This document shows, in pieces, positions 25,080-33,349 of a stretch of DNA of 64,000 nt. Within the stretch, counting starts at the first letter, position 1; each line of letters opens with the position of its first letter. Source of the DNA: Clostridia bacterium (GTDB taxonomy: Bacteria > Bacillota > Clostridia > UBA1381); contig JAGASE010000001.1 of the NCBI GenBank assembly GCA_017621875.1, forward strand, positions 372,001 to 436,000, read 5' to 3'. A program made the translations under genes and the position numbers. Under the pieces are notes generated by a model. That model worked only from the letters and a program-made list of their open reading frames with translations, did not search any database and was not told where the DNA came from.

Positions 25080-26006
25080 ATGAAAATCCATAAAAAAATA
25101 ACAGACCTGATTGGTTCAACGCCTCTTTTGGAGCTTACAAGCTATGAGCAAAATAATGAGCTTTCGGCTACAATCTTAGCAAAGCTTGAATATTTTAATC
25201 CGGCAGGCTCGGTAAAGGACAGAATTGCAAATGCAATGATAACCGCTGCAGAGCAAAGCGGAAAATTAAAAAAAGGGTCGGTAATAATTGAACCGACAAG
25301 CGGAAATACAGGAATAGGACTTGCTGCAGTTGCGGCATCGAAGGGCTACAGGGTTATTCTCACCATGCCCGAAACGATGAGCATAGAAAGAAGAAATCTC
25401 TTAAAAGCATACGGTGCGGAGCTTGTTCTTACCGAAGGTGAAAAAGGAATGAAGGGAGCTATTGCAAAAGCAGAAGAATTGGCAAAGAACACCCCCGGCA
25501 GCTTTGTTCCGAGCCAGTTTACAAATCCTGAAAATCCCCTCGTGCATAAAAACACAACAGGTCCTGAAATATGGAAGGATACAGACGGAAAGGTTGATAT
25601 TTTTGTGGCAGGTGTAGGAACCGGCGGAACAGTTACAGGAGTTGGCGAATATTTAAAATCGCAAAATCCCGATATTAAAATTGTTGCGGTTGAGCCAAGC
25701 GGTTCTCCTGTGCTTTCAAAAGGAACGCCGGGAGCACATAAAATCCAGGGAATCGGAGCAGGCTTTGTGCCGGATACACTTAACACAGGTATTTATGATG
25801 AAATAATTACCGTAGAGAATGAGCAGGCTTTCCAAACGGGCAGAGACCTTGCAAGAAACGAGGGCTTGTTGGTGGGAATATCTTCCGGAGCTGCGATTTA
25901 TGCCGCAACAGTTCTCGCAAAGCGACCTGAAAACAAAGGTAAAATAATTGTTGCACTTCTTCCCGATACAGGAGACAGATATTTGTCAACGCCGATGTTC
26001 TCATAA
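25080..26006 (+). CDS. cysK: Cysteine synthase A (O-acetylserine sulfhydrylase)
   Basis: Makes cysteine from O-acetylserine and sulfide with PLP. The 308-residue protein has the cofactor Lys in [11 protein letters not shown] near residue 45, the substrate loop [10 protein letters not shown], the phosphate-binding loop [10 protein letters not shown] and the C-terminal GISSGAA motif. RBS AAAGGAG precedes ATG at 25080. It forms a two-gene sulfur operon with metY behind the Met/Cys leader, so both sulfide-fixing routes appear to be controlled together. The operon ends at a terminator shared with the convergent Rrf2 regulator gene. Confidence 0.96.
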   Translation: MKIHKKITDLIGSTPLLELTSYEQNNELSATILAKLEYFNPAGSVKDRIANAMITAAEQSGKLKKGSVIIEPTSGNTGIGLAAVAASKGYRVILTMPETMSIERRNLLKAYGAELVLTEGEKGMKGAIAKAEELAKNTPGSFVPSQFTNPENPLVHKNTTGPEIWKDTDGKVDIFVAGVGTGGTVTGVGEYLKSQNPDIKIVAVEPSGSPVLSKGTPGAHKIQGIGAGFVPDTLNTGIYDEIITVENEQAFQTGRDLARNEGLLVGISSGAAIYAATVLAKRPENKGKIIVALLPDTGDRYLSTPMFS

Positions 26007-26035
26007 AATGAACTTCGTGTGAAGCGGAGTATTCA

Positions 26036-26075
26036 CAAAAAAACACAGATGGTATTTCTACTGTCTGTGTTTTTC
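26036..26075. terminator. Bidirectional terminator between cysK and the Rrf2 gene
   Basis: AAAAACACAGA ending at 26049 pairs with TCTGTGTTTTT starting at 26064; A and T runs on both sides suit both convergent genes. Confidence 0.85.
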
Positions 26076-26076
26076 G

Positions 26077-26514
26077 TTAAATTTCATAATTATGAGCATC
26101 AAGCTCTTTTTGATTTTCCAGAATATCCTGCAGCGTAATACCGTCAAGGTATTCATTTATTACCTTATGCAGTCCCTTCCATATCGGAAGAGTAACACAG
26201 GAATTACTTCTGTCGCATTGATTGGGAGTTTGCTCAAGACAGGAAACCGGTGCAAGACCGCCTTCGGTAAGTCTTAATATTTCGCCGACAGTATATTCTT
26301 TAGGTGCTTTTGCTAATTTATATCCGCCCTGATATCCTCTGCCGGTAATAAGAATACCGCTGCCGCTCAAAAGCGGAACTATCTGTTCTAAATATTTTTT
26401 GGATACACCCTGTCTTTCGGCTATATCCTTAAGTGCTACAAAACCGTTATCTGCGTTTTGGGCAAGGTCAATTAACATTCTGAGGGCATATCTGCCCTTT
26501 GTTGAAATTTTCAT
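26077..26514 (-). CDS. Rrf2-family transcriptional regulator (CymR/IscR-like)
   Basis: A winged-helix regulator of 145 residues. MKISTKGRYALRMLIDLA and the helix-turn-helix GVSKKYLEQIVPLLSGSGI with the wing GRGYQGGYKLA are typical of Rrf2. The second half carries three cysteines (C-x7-C-x5-C), near the IscR arrangement (C-x5-C-x5-C), so an iron-sulfur cluster is possible. It faces metY-cysK, and in Bacillus the Rrf2 member CymR represses cysteine synthesis genes together with CysK. A role in sulfur or iron-sulfur control is therefore inferred. ATG at 26514 is preferred to GTG 26523 or ATG 26520, because GAGG sits 8 bases upstream. Confidence 0.92.
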   Translation of the reverse strand: MKISTKGRYALRMLIDLAQNADNGFVALKDIAERQGVSKKYLEQIVPLLSGSGILITGRGYQGGYKLAKAPKEYTVGEILRLTEGGLAPVSCLEQTPNQCDRSNSCVTLPIWKGLHKVINEYLDGITLQDILENQKELDAHNYEI

Positions 26515-26651
26515 TTGCATCACCTCTTTGTACTATAATACCATAAATTAAATACGTTTTCAAGGAAAACACGTAAATGGAGCGGCAACAAGAAAGGCAC
26601 AGCCGTATTTTTGACATAAAAATACGGCAAACCAAAAGGTTTGCCGTGATG

Positions 26652-26725
26652 TGGCAGCGGGAACAGGATTCGAACCCGTACAGAGTGAGTCAGAGTCACT
26701 AGTGCTACCATTACACCATCCCGCT
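26652..26725 (-). tRNA. tRNA-Gln (anticodon CTG)
   Basis: On the minus strand the acceptor arms AGCGGGA and TCCCGCT pair, followed by G and an encoded CCA. The anticodon stem AGTGA/TCACT encloses CTCTGAC with anticodon CTG, and the T arm has TTCGAAT. Reads the CAG codon. Confidence 0.93.
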
Positions 26726-26731
26726 TAATTG

Positions 26732-26815
26732 TGGTGCGAGTGATGGGACTTGAACCCATACGTCGAAGACACACGCCCCTCAAACGTGCCTGTCTGCCTA
26801 TTCCAGCACACTCGC
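26732..26815 (-). tRNA. tRNA-Leu (anticodon GAG)
   Basis: Minus-strand acceptor arms GCGAGTG and CACTCGC pair, with A and encoded CCA at the 3' end. The anticodon loop TTGAGGG gives GAG, the long variable arm (TGTCTTCGACG region) marks a class II tRNA, and the T loop is TTCAAGT. Reads CUC/CUU. It lies 6 bases upstream of tRNA-Gln on the same transcript. Confidence 0.93.
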
Positions 26816-26967
26816 AAATTCACAACTTCATCATTATACCAAACTAATTGCGATTTGTCAACTATTATTTGAAAATTTTTTGAAAAAATTTTTTACCAAA
26901 TTATTCCATAATTATTGACGTTGCCCGAAGATTTTGATAAAATATGAAAAAAAGGGGAGGACAACCA

Positions 26968-27384
26968 ATGAAAAGTATCGACGAAACTTTATACCGAAAT
27001 ATGCAGCATCTTTTGGAGAAGTACGGAATAAGCGAACGCAACTGCACGCTCTCCTGCTGTCTTAATCCTAATTTCTTTTTGAATTACCGAAAGGGTGTAA
27101 CCAAACATTTCAGAGTATGTGATATTATAGAGGTTGCACGATTTTTTGAGGTTTCAATAGACTATCTTTGCAGATACGAAAATACCAGCGAAAGCTTTTT
27201 CATGCCCAAATATAAGCTCAAGCCACGCGACGAAAAGATTTTAATGAACGCTATCCGCAGACTGGACCCTGTAGGGAAAATAAATCTTGCGAATATGCTC
27301 CACGAGGAGCTTGGAAAAACCAAAGAAAGAGTATTAAAGGAGAGAGTGGAAAAGAGGAAACAGACGTCCGAGACACTTACTTGA
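26968..27384 (+). CDS. Small helix-turn-helix (XRE-like) protein
   Basis: A 138-residue protein, likely a DNA-binding regulator. Residues of about 10-65 resemble a degenerate Cro/CI helix-turn-helix: LLEKYGISERNCTLSCCLNP, then VCDIIEVARFFEVSIDYLC, the usual end of such domains. The C-terminal half (KLKPRDEKILMNAIRRLDPV) is helical and very basic at the end. The start at ATG 26968 is set by GGGGAGG at 26954-26960; the in-frame ATG at 26944 has no site. Neighbours are tRNA genes and the eutS-like gene, and no obvious operator is visible. Target unknown. Confidence 0.75.
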   Translation: MKSIDETLYRNMQHLLEKYGISERNCTLSCCLNPNFFLNYRKGVTKHFRVCDIIEVARFFEVSIDYLCRYENTSESFFMPKYKLKPRDEKILMNAIRRLDPVGKINLANMLHEELGKTKERVLKERVEKRKQTSETLT

Positions 27385-27421
27385 CCATTCCTCGGTAAGA
27401 CCGATATATTCATCTGAATTT

Positions 27422-27456
27422 AAAGCAACAAAAGAGTGATTTTTTTGTTGCTTTTT
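27422..27456 (+). terminator. Terminator after the HTH gene
   Basis: AAAGCAACAAAA (27422-27433) pairs with TTTTGTTGCTTT (27443-27454), followed by TT. Confidence 0.8.
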
Positions 27457-27508
27457 ATTATTTTTTATGATATAATTAAATGTAATCGGATTGTGAGGAG
27501 GATTTATA

Positions 27509-27892
27509 ATGGATATTACCGACGCTATTTTAAAGAGCGGCAAGGATAAATTAAGAATTATACAGGAGCTTGTACCGGGAAAACAGATAACCTTGGCACA
27601 TATAATTGCCAGTCCTGATGACATTTTATATAAAAAGCTCGGACTTAATCCCGAAATTGATTATAACCGCGATTCTATCGGTATTATTACAATGTCACCT
27701 GCGGAAACAGCTGTTATTGCCGCAGATATTGCAATGAAGTCGTCTAATATTGAATTGGGCTTTGTGGACCGTTTCAGCGGCACATTAATAATAACAGGAA
27801 CGGTATCAAATACCGAAACGGCTGTTCATGCAATTTGCGATTATGCGAAGGATAAGCTTGGCTTCGCTGTTTGCGACATTACAAAAACCTGA
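27509..27892 (+). CDS. eutS: EutS/PduU-like circularly permuted microcompartment shell protein, orphan
   Basis: A 127-residue protein with the EutS signature sequence through its length: RIIQELVPGKQITLAHII, IGIITMSPAETAVIAADIA, IELGFVDRFSGTLIITG and LGFAVCDITKT. EutS and PduU are BMC-domain hexamers that form facets or caps of bacterial microcompartments. Compared with EutS it has about eleven extra N-terminal residues (MDITDAILKSGK), supported by a GAGGAGG site before ATG 27509. No other shell or ethanolamine/propanediol enzyme gene is in the window; only the eutP-like gene follows, overlapping by one base. Confidence 0.92.
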   Translation: MDITDAILKSGKDKLRIIQELVPGKQITLAHIIASPDDILYKKLGLNPEIDYNRDSIGIITMSPAETAVIAADIAMKSSNIELGFVDRFSGTLIITGTVSNTETAVHAICDYAKDKLGFAVCDITKT

Positions 27893-28356
27893 TGAAAAAG
27901 ATTATACTTGTCGGCAGAAGCGAAAGCGGAAAAACTACGCTTATACAAGCCTTAAAGGGCGAAAAAATCCACTATCACAAAACTCAGTATGTAAATCATT
28001 TTGATGTTATAATAGATACTCCGGGAGAGTATTGCGAAACAAGAAATTTGGGTGCGGCACTTGCTATGTATACTTTTGAAGCACATGTCGTGGGTCTGCT
28101 GCTTTCTGCAACCGAGCCGTATTCTTTGTTTTCGCCATGCTGTGCCGTCATGGCAAACCGTCCCGTAATCGGGATTGTTACCAAAACGGATCACCCCGAC
28201 GCAAATCCAAAAAGAGCCGAAGCATGGCTTAAGCTTGCGGGCTGCGAGAAAGTGTTTTTTACCTCCTCGTATAACCATGACGGGATTGGTGAAATTTTGG
28301 AATATCTGAAGGAGGACGGCGACGTTCTGCCATGGGAAATTGACGGAAAGGAATGA
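27892..28356 (+). CDS. eutP: EutP/PduV-family small GTPase
   Basis: A 154-residue Ras-like P-loop protein. Walker [11 protein letters not shown], the G3 motif DTPGEY, and the G4 motif TKTDHPD are visible. The pattern [16 protein letters not shown] is characteristic of EutP/PduV, which are linked to microcompartments and in some cases reported as acetate kinases. The start ATG 27892 overlaps the eutS stop (TGATG), so the pair is translationally coupled; an upstream in-frame ATG at 27871 would overlap more. Its role without a full microcompartment locus is unclear. IreB follows 4 bases later. Confidence 0.9.
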   Translation: MKKIILVGRSESGKTTLIQALKGEKIHYHKTQYVNHFDVIIDTPGEYCETRNLGAALAMYTFEAHVVGLLLSATEPYSLFSPCCAVMANRPVIGIVTKTDHPDANPKRAEAWLKLAGCEKVFFTSSYNHDGIGEILEYLKEDGDVLPWEIDGKE

Positions 28357-28360
28357 AATT

Positions 28361-28615
28361 ATGGATTTTAATAATGATACAATGAAAATCAACTTCGATT
28401 TGGATAAGGAAACCGAAGTACATGAAATCATTGCATCGGTCTATGATGCACTGAAAATCAAGGGCTACGACCCTATCAGTCAGATTGTCGGATACATACT
28501 TTCAGACGATCCGACCTACATCACAAGCTATAACGGAGCACGCAGCATGATTGTAAAGGTTGAGCGTGACGAGCTTTTGGAAGAATTGGTTAAAAGCTAT
28601 ATAAAGAATATGTAA
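28361..28615 (+). CDS. ireB: IreB family protein (UPF0297)
   Basis: An 84-residue protein matching the IreB/YrzL family through its length ([39 protein letters not shown]). In Enterococcus IreB is a phosphoprotein substrate of the Ser/Thr kinase IreK and affects cephalosporin tolerance. The start ATG at 28361 has GGAAAGGAATG upstream. In many Firmicutes the gene precedes ruvX (yrrK) and alaS; here it instead follows eutP and precedes a CpsB-type phosphatase, so the usual context is broken. Confidence 0.93.
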   Translation: MDFNNDTMKINFDLDKETEVHEIIASVYDALKIKGYDPISQIVGYILSDDPTYITSYNGARSMIVKVERDELLEELVKSYIKNM

Positions 28616-28630
28616 CAGGAGAAGCTGTAT

Positions 28631-29383
28631 ATGATTGATTTTCATTCTCATATATTGCCGGAGCTTGACGACGGTGCCAATAATGTGCAGACGAGTCTTG
28701 AAATGCTGCGGATATCAAAGGCTTCGGGCGTAAATACGGTTATTGCAACCTCGCACTGCTACCCAACAGATCAGGCGGCAGTGCTTAAATTTATTGAGGA
28801 CCGAAGATATGCATATAATCTGCTGCAGGCGGAGGGCTGCTCGCAGCAGGACAGTCTTCCGCACATAATAAAGGCTTCGGAGGTACATCTTTGTCACGGC
28901 GTCAGCAAGCTTAAAAATCTCGATGAATTGTGTATCGAAGATACAGAATATATACTTATAGAAATGCCGTACGATAAATGGCAAGATGAAAATTTTGAGG
29001 AAATATATCAGCTTACAAGGCTTGGCTTAAAGCCGATATTGGCACATCTTGACCGTTATATGAGTCAGGAAAAGCTCTTTTCGGAGCTTTTGTCGCTTAA
29101 CGTTTTGTGCCAGATAAACGCGAGTGCGTTTTTAGACCACAGCATGCGGAAAAAGCTTTTGCGGCTGTTTATGAAGGACGCAGTTCATGTTATCGGAAGT
29201 GATATGCATAATCTCACCTTTCGTCCGCCTAATCTTGCTCCTGCGTATGAAATTATTGACCGTAAATTCGGTTGGGAATATGTGGATTTTCTGCAGCATA
29301 ACTCCGAGCGGATTCTGAAAAATAAAGACGTACTGCCAACACGTCTGCCGAAATTGGGCTTTGTAAAAAAAATAATGCTGTAA
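28631..29383 (+). CDS. CpsB/YwqE-type manganese-dependent tyrosine phosphatase (PHP domain)
   Basis: A 250-residue PHP-fold protein that begins with the metal site MIDFHSHILPELDDGA. It continues with ATSHCYP, the KASEVHL and DTEYILIEMP segments and ends with the metal motif SDMHN. This is the family of CpsB, Wzb-like phosphatases that dephosphorylate tyrosine kinases controlling capsule or exopolysaccharide export. No capsule locus or BY-kinase is visible nearby. RBS AGGAGAAG precedes ATG at 28631. Confidence 0.9.
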   Translation: MIDFHSHILPELDDGANNVQTSLEMLRISKASGVNTVIATSHCYPTDQAAVLKFIEDRRYAYNLLQAEGCSQQDSLPHIIKASEVHLCHGVSKLKNLDELCIEDTEYILIEMPYDKWQDENFEEIYQLTRLGLKPILAHLDRYMSQEKLFSELLSLNVLCQINASAFLDHSMRKKLLRLFMKDAVHVIGSDMHNLTFRPPNLAPAYEIIDRKFGWEYVDFLQHNSERILKNKDVLPTRLPKLGFVKKIML

Positions 29384-29411
29384 TGTGACTATATAAAAAG
29401 GAGAGAAAAAA

Positions 29412-30209
29412 ATGGAAATCGGAATAAGTTTATTCAGTAGAATGCCGTATAAGGAGCAGATTAAGTGCATGAAGGCTGTGGGAGTGAGCAGAACCTTTAT
29501 AGATTCACACACTTTAGAGTCTGATGAATTTGACGATGTAATGGCTTGCCTTGCAAAAAATGATATTATCTGTGAAACAATGCATTCTCCGTTTGACAAA
29601 ATAAACGATATGTGGAAAGAGGACGAGACCGGTGATGCTATGCTCCAAAGGTTGCTGGATAGCGTTGACAAATGTGTAAAATATAATGTGCCTGTGCTTG
29701 TTGTTCACGTATCTTCGGGACGTCCTATGCCGGAGATAAACGAAATCGGCAACGCAAGGTACAAAAAGCTGATTGACCATGCAAGAGAAAAGGGTGTTAA
29801 GATTGCACTTGAAAATTTGCGGTATTTGGAAAATCTTGAGCATCTGATGAAGCTATTTCCCGACGCCGGCTTTTGCTGGGACTGCGGACATGAATATTGT
29901 GCCACACCGGGAGTTAGATATATGCCTCTGTTCGGAGACAGGCTTGCAGCGTTACATATACATGATAATTCCTGTGTGCTTGACAGTGATGACCATGTTC
30001 TGCCTTTTGATGGCAAAATTGATATGGAAACAGTCGCAAGTGATATTGCGGCAAATGGATATAAAGGAACTTTGATGCTTGAAATCAGCAAGTTTGTAAA
30101 ATACGGCGGAGAGCAGATATATGAGGCTTTGACGAATGAGCAGTTCTTTGCAAAAGCAGCAGAGGCGGCAAGGCGGCTTGCAGCTATGGTTGAGGAATAT
30201 TCAAAATAA
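29412..30209 (+). CDS. Sugar phosphate isomerase/epimerase-like TIM-barrel protein
   Basis: A 265-residue protein of the xylose-isomerase-like (AP endonuclease 2) barrel superfamily. Features include metal-ligand-type motifs: MHSPFDKIND, VVHVSSGRPMP, ALENLRY with the typical Glu, CWDCGHEYC, and ALHIHDNSCVLDSDDHVLPFDGKID, then MLEISK. These supply the Glu/His/Asp residues for a divalent metal. The substrate cannot be assigned; candidates are sugar or inositol-type isomerisation. AAAGGAGAG precedes ATG at 29412. It is the last gene before a terminator. Confidence 0.85.
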   Translation: MEIGISLFSRMPYKEQIKCMKAVGVSRTFIDSHTLESDEFDDVMACLAKNDIICETMHSPFDKINDMWKEDETGDAMLQRLLDSVDKCVKYNVPVLVVHVSSGRPMPEINEIGNARYKKLIDHAREKGVKIALENLRYLENLEHLMKLFPDAGFCWDCGHEYCATPGVRYMPLFGDRLAALHIHDNSCVLDSDDHVLPFDGKIDMETVASDIAANGYKGTLMLEISKFVKYGGEQIYEALTNEQFFAKAAEAARRLAAMVEEYSK

Positions 30210-30220
30210 AGCGTATTAGT

Positions 30221-30253
30221 ATTGCGGCAGGTCAAAAGAACTGCCGCATTTTT
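30221..30253 (+). terminator. Terminator after the TIM-barrel gene
   Basis: TGCGGCAG (30223-30230) pairs with CTGCCGCA (30241-30248), then TTTTT. Confidence 0.85.
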
Positions 30254-30294
30254 GTGCAAAGTGTGTTTTTGCTTAAGACATTGTATAATAAAAA

Positions 30295-30324
30295 TTGACA
30301 TATAAGTATACGCTGTGGTATAAT
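30295..30324 (+). promoter_or_regulatory. Sigma-A promoter of the leucine-rich-repeat genes
   Basis: TTGACA at 30295-30300 and TATAAT at 30319-30324, 18-base spacer. Confidence 0.75.
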
Positions 30325-30364
30325 ATACGCAAATATTAATATGTAGTAAGAGAGGAAAAATATT

Positions 30365-31030
30365 ATGGCACTATTTAATTGTCCTGAGTGCGGCGGGAAG
30401 GTAAGCAGTACAGCGGTAAGCTGTCCGCACTGCGGTTGGGTTAATGATGCAGCAGAGGTGGATTCAAAGGGCTTGCGTATCGAGCCGGAGCAATGCAAAG
30501 ATGACCTTGGCATGACCTTTGTTGATATACAGCCGGGCGTAACCGAAATCGGTGAGCGAGCTTTCAAAGGCTGTGCTAATCTGGAAACCGTTACAATCCC
30601 CGATAGCGTAACAAAAATCGGTGAGTGTGCATTTGCGGAATGTGAGAAATTGAGAAGCGTCACAATTCCGGGAGGCGTAACCGAAATTGCAGACGGAGCA
30701 TTCCAATATTGTCTTGGTATGTGCGAACTGAATATTTCCGATGGAGTTAAAATTATAGGAAAAAGTGCATTTTCATTCGCTTTGCGTATTAGTGAACTCA
30801 TTATTCCTGACAGTGTTACCAAAATCGGAGAGCTTGCTTTTTCCTGCTGCGGAAGCAATAACTATAAATTTACAAGTGTTGTTATTCCAAAAAGCGTAAC
30901 TGAAATTGCAGACGGAGCATTTAATTACTGTAAAACTTTGACCAAAATTACTATACCGAGAGCATTTTTGGGTAGAGTGGAAAAGATATTCTCTAACTGT
31001 CAGATAAAGGAAATCGAAATTGTTGATTAA
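30365..31030 (+). CDS. Zinc-ribbon protein with BspA-type leucine-rich repeats
   Basis: A 221-residue protein without a signal peptide. Residues 4-25 form a zinc ribbon (CPEC...CPHCGW). The rest is about six BspA-type (LRR_5) repeats of roughly 23 residues with the pattern VTIPDSVTKIGECAFxxCxxL. This repeat family usually builds a curved binding surface in cell-surface proteins, but with a zinc ribbon and no export signal this one is probably cytoplasmic. AGAGAGGAAAA precedes ATG at 30365. A second repeat protein follows 26 bases later in the same transcript. Partner unknown. Confidence 0.85.
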   Translation: MALFNCPECGGKVSSTAVSCPHCGWVNDAAEVDSKGLRIEPEQCKDDLGMTFVDIQPGVTEIGERAFKGCANLETVTIPDSVTKIGECAFAECEKLRSVTIPGGVTEIADGAFQYCLGMCELNISDGVKIIGKSAFSFALRISELIIPDSVTKIGELAFSCCGSNNYKFTSVVIPKSVTEIADGAFNYCKTLTKITIPRAFLGRVEKIFSNCQIKEIEIVD

Positions 31031-31055
31031 AATATTGTGAAAAGGTAGAACTGAA

Positions 31056-31664
31056 ATGTTTGAGAGCAAAGGAAAAATAGTTTTAAAAAAGGGTGTGCTT
31101 CGTCGCAAGGTGTATATCCCTTATGGAACGGAGAGCCTGGACAGAGATAAATTAGAGAAAATCATAGACGGATATTCTCATAAGGATATCATAAGCATTG
31201 AGATTCCGGACAGCGTGAGGGTTATTGAAGATAAGACTTTTCAGGATTGCGGGCTTTTAGAAGAGGTCAGACTGAATAAAAAACAATCTATGCTTGTATT
31301 TATCGGAAAATACGCATTTGAGTATTGCTATAAGCTAAAGAGATTTGATTTTCCGAACAGTCTTGCACACATCGGAGAGAGTGCTTTGAGAAGATCCGGC
31401 ATCATCACAGCGGACTTGGGAGAAACAAGGGTTTCATATCTGGGAGACTGTGCATTTGACGGATGTACATCATTGGAAAAATTTGTAATTTCAAAGGAGC
31501 TCTACGTGATTTGCGGCAGTGTTTTCAGCGGCTGCAAAAAGCTGAATGTTGTCGATGTTAAGGGACGGAACGAATTTGTAGAGTATGACGCCTATGACAA
31601 TGTTCTTGCGGTTCAGGACGGAAACGGTTATTTTAAAAAATTGGCTAACAAGACAAAAGAATAA
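31056..31664 (+). CDS. BspA-type leucine-rich-repeat protein
   Basis: A 202-residue protein with four to five LRR_5 repeats (for example ISIEIPDSVRVIEDKTFQDC and FDFPNSLAHIGESALRRSG), lacking a signal peptide or zinc ribbon. The N-terminal 45 residues (KIVLKKGVLRRKVYIPYGTE) are basic and unassigned. The ribosome site AAAGGTAG lies before ATG 31056. It probably arose with the preceding gene by duplication and divergence of repeat units; the two are co-transcribed and end at one terminator. Confidence 0.82.
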   Translation: MFESKGKIVLKKGVLRRKVYIPYGTESLDRDKLEKIIDGYSHKDIISIEIPDSVRVIEDKTFQDCGLLEEVRLNKKQSMLVFIGKYAFEYCYKLKRFDFPNSLAHIGESALRRSGIITADLGETRVSYLGDCAFDGCTSLEKFVISKELYVICGSVFSGCKKLNVVDVKGRNEFVEYDAYDNVLAVQDGNGYFKKLANKTKE

Positions 31665-31670
31665 TAAAAG

Positions 31671-31712
31671 CCCGTTTGTCGGATTTTTGCGTCCGATAAA
31701 CGGGAATTTTTT
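31671..31712 (+). terminator. Terminator after the leucine-rich-repeat genes
   Basis: CCCGTTTGTCGGA (31671-31683) pairs with TCCGATAAACGGG (31692-31704) with one G-U, followed by a T-run. Confidence 0.88.
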
Positions 31713-31813
31713 TGTATGTACATTACCATAAATTAAAGATTGATTTTAGTATAAAAGTTTGTTATAATAATATGCGGCAAAATCTGAAAAGATTATATAT
31801 TGGAGGAAGAACA

Positions 31814-33259
31814 ATGACAGAAAGACTTGCCGGCATAAAGCCGGAGCGTGTATTTAAATATTTTGAAGAAATCTGTGCTGTTCCGCACGGCTCAGGGAAT
31901 ATGGACGCAATCGCAGAATACTGCATGAGCTTTGCAGCGGAGCATTCGCTTGAGGCTGTGCGTGATGAGGCGAATAATGTTGTTATATTTAAGCCTGCCG
32001 CGAGCGGATATGAAAATTCCGAGCCGATAATCCTTCAGGGACATCTTGATATGGTGTGCCAAAAGGAGAAGGGATTGGATTTTGATTTTGAAAGTGACGG
32101 GATAAGACCGTATATAGACGGGGACCTTATAAGAGCCGAGGGGACAACGCTCGGAGCGGACAACGGTATTGCTGTGGCGATGATTTTTGCTATACTGGAG
32201 GATATGAACGCTTGTCATCCGCCGATTGAAGCCGTTCTTACGACCGATGAGGAAATCGGTATGATAGGAGCGGAAAAGCTTTGCACCGATATCATTAAGG
32301 GAAAAAGAATGATAAATATTGACGCGGAGGATTTTGGAACACTTACCGTTTCATGTGCAGGCGGCAGCGATTTCAGAATGATTATTCCGCTAAAGCGTAA
32401 AAAGATACGTGCAAGGCGTGTTGAGATATCCTTAAAGGGACTTCGCGGCGGGCATTCGGGAATTGAAATTAACAGCGGCAGAGTGAATGCAAATATTCTT
32501 GCAGGAAGAGTTTTGAATTATGCAAAAGCCGCAGCAAATTTTGATATAATAAGCATTGACGGTGGAGATAAGGGCAATGCAATTCCCTGCTCCTGCACAA
32601 TGCAGCTTGCCTTGCATGAAGTCGGGGATTTTGCCGAAAACATTGAGGGATATCTTGATGTTATAAGAAAGGAAATTGCCGAGCGTGAGCCGGAGTTTGC
32701 GGCGTCGGTAACTCTTTTTGAGGAGAGCGAGCTTGAGGTTATAGAGTCGCCGTTAAAGGATAAGCTTATATTTATGCTGCTTTGTGCCCCGAACGGTGTT
32801 GCTGAAATGAGTGCGGAGATTGAAAATCTTGTGGAAACGTCGCTGAATTTAGGAATTTTAAAAACCGAGCAGGACAAAATGACAGCACTTTTCACACTGA
32901 GGAGCAATAAGAAATCAGCCCTTAAATTTCTTGAGGACAAGCTTTTCACCTACGCAGAATGTGTTGACTGCAGCATTGAAACATCAGGACATTATCAGCC
33001 ATGGGAGTTCAAGGAAAATTCCGAGCTGCAGAATTTATATAAGCAGACCTTTAAGGAATTTGTCGGACATGAGCCGGAGGTTGTTGCGATTCATGCAGGA
33101 CTGGAATGTGCCACATTTTCAAAAAAGATAAAGGATTTGGACTGTATCGCAATCGGTCCTGACATAAGGGACGCACACACTGTAAAGGAAAGCCTCAGCA
33201 TAGCTTCAACCGAGGCGGTTTATGAGCTGATTTTAAGGCTTTTGAAGCAGTGCAGATGA
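31814..33259 (+). CDS. pepD: Aminoacyl-histidine dipeptidase (PepD/peptidase M20)
   Basis: A cytosolic dinuclear-zinc dipeptidase that cleaves Xaa-His dipeptides such as carnosine. The 481-residue product has M20 motifs: LQGHLDMVCQ (zinc His and catalytic Asp), GADNGIAVAM (bridging Asp), TDEEIGMIGA (catalytic and zinc Glu), NIDAEDFG, and a late zinc His in IGPDIRDAHTVKES. I place the start at ATG 31814 behind TTGGAGGAAG; earlier in-frame ATGs (31712, 31772) lack a site and family similarity begins at MTERLAGI. It is monocistronic. Confidence 0.94.
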   Translation: MTERLAGIKPERVFKYFEEICAVPHGSGNMDAIAEYCMSFAAEHSLEAVRDEANNVVIFKPAASGYENSEPIILQGHLDMVCQKEKGLDFDFESDGIRPYIDGDLIRAEGTTLGADNGIAVAMIFAILEDMNACHPPIEAVLTTDEEIGMIGAEKLCTDIIKGKRMINIDAEDFGTLTVSCAGGSDFRMIIPLKRKKIRARRVEISLKGLRGGHSGIEINSGRVNANILAGRVLNYAKAAANFDIISIDGGDKGNAIPCSCTMQLALHEVGDFAENIEGYLDVIRKEIAEREPEFAASVTLFEESELEVIESPLKDKLIFMLLCAPNGVAEMSAEIENLVETSLNLGILKTEQDKMTALFTLRSNKKSALKFLEDKLFTYAECVDCSIETSGHYQPWEFKENSELQNLYKQTFKEFVGHEPEVVAIHAGLECATFSKKIKDLDCIAIGPDIRDAHTVKESLSIASTEAVYELILRLLKQCR

Positions 33260-33349
33260 TAAAAATACCGGTATTGATTTTTTTGTAAAAATATGGTATA
33301 ATCATAAAGTATTTTAAAAGCCGCAATTTGCGGCGGAACGGAGAAGACT

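Noticed and set aside
26520-26783. 87-residue minus-strand frame
   Set aside because: It crosses both tRNA genes and has no ribosome site at a sensible start.
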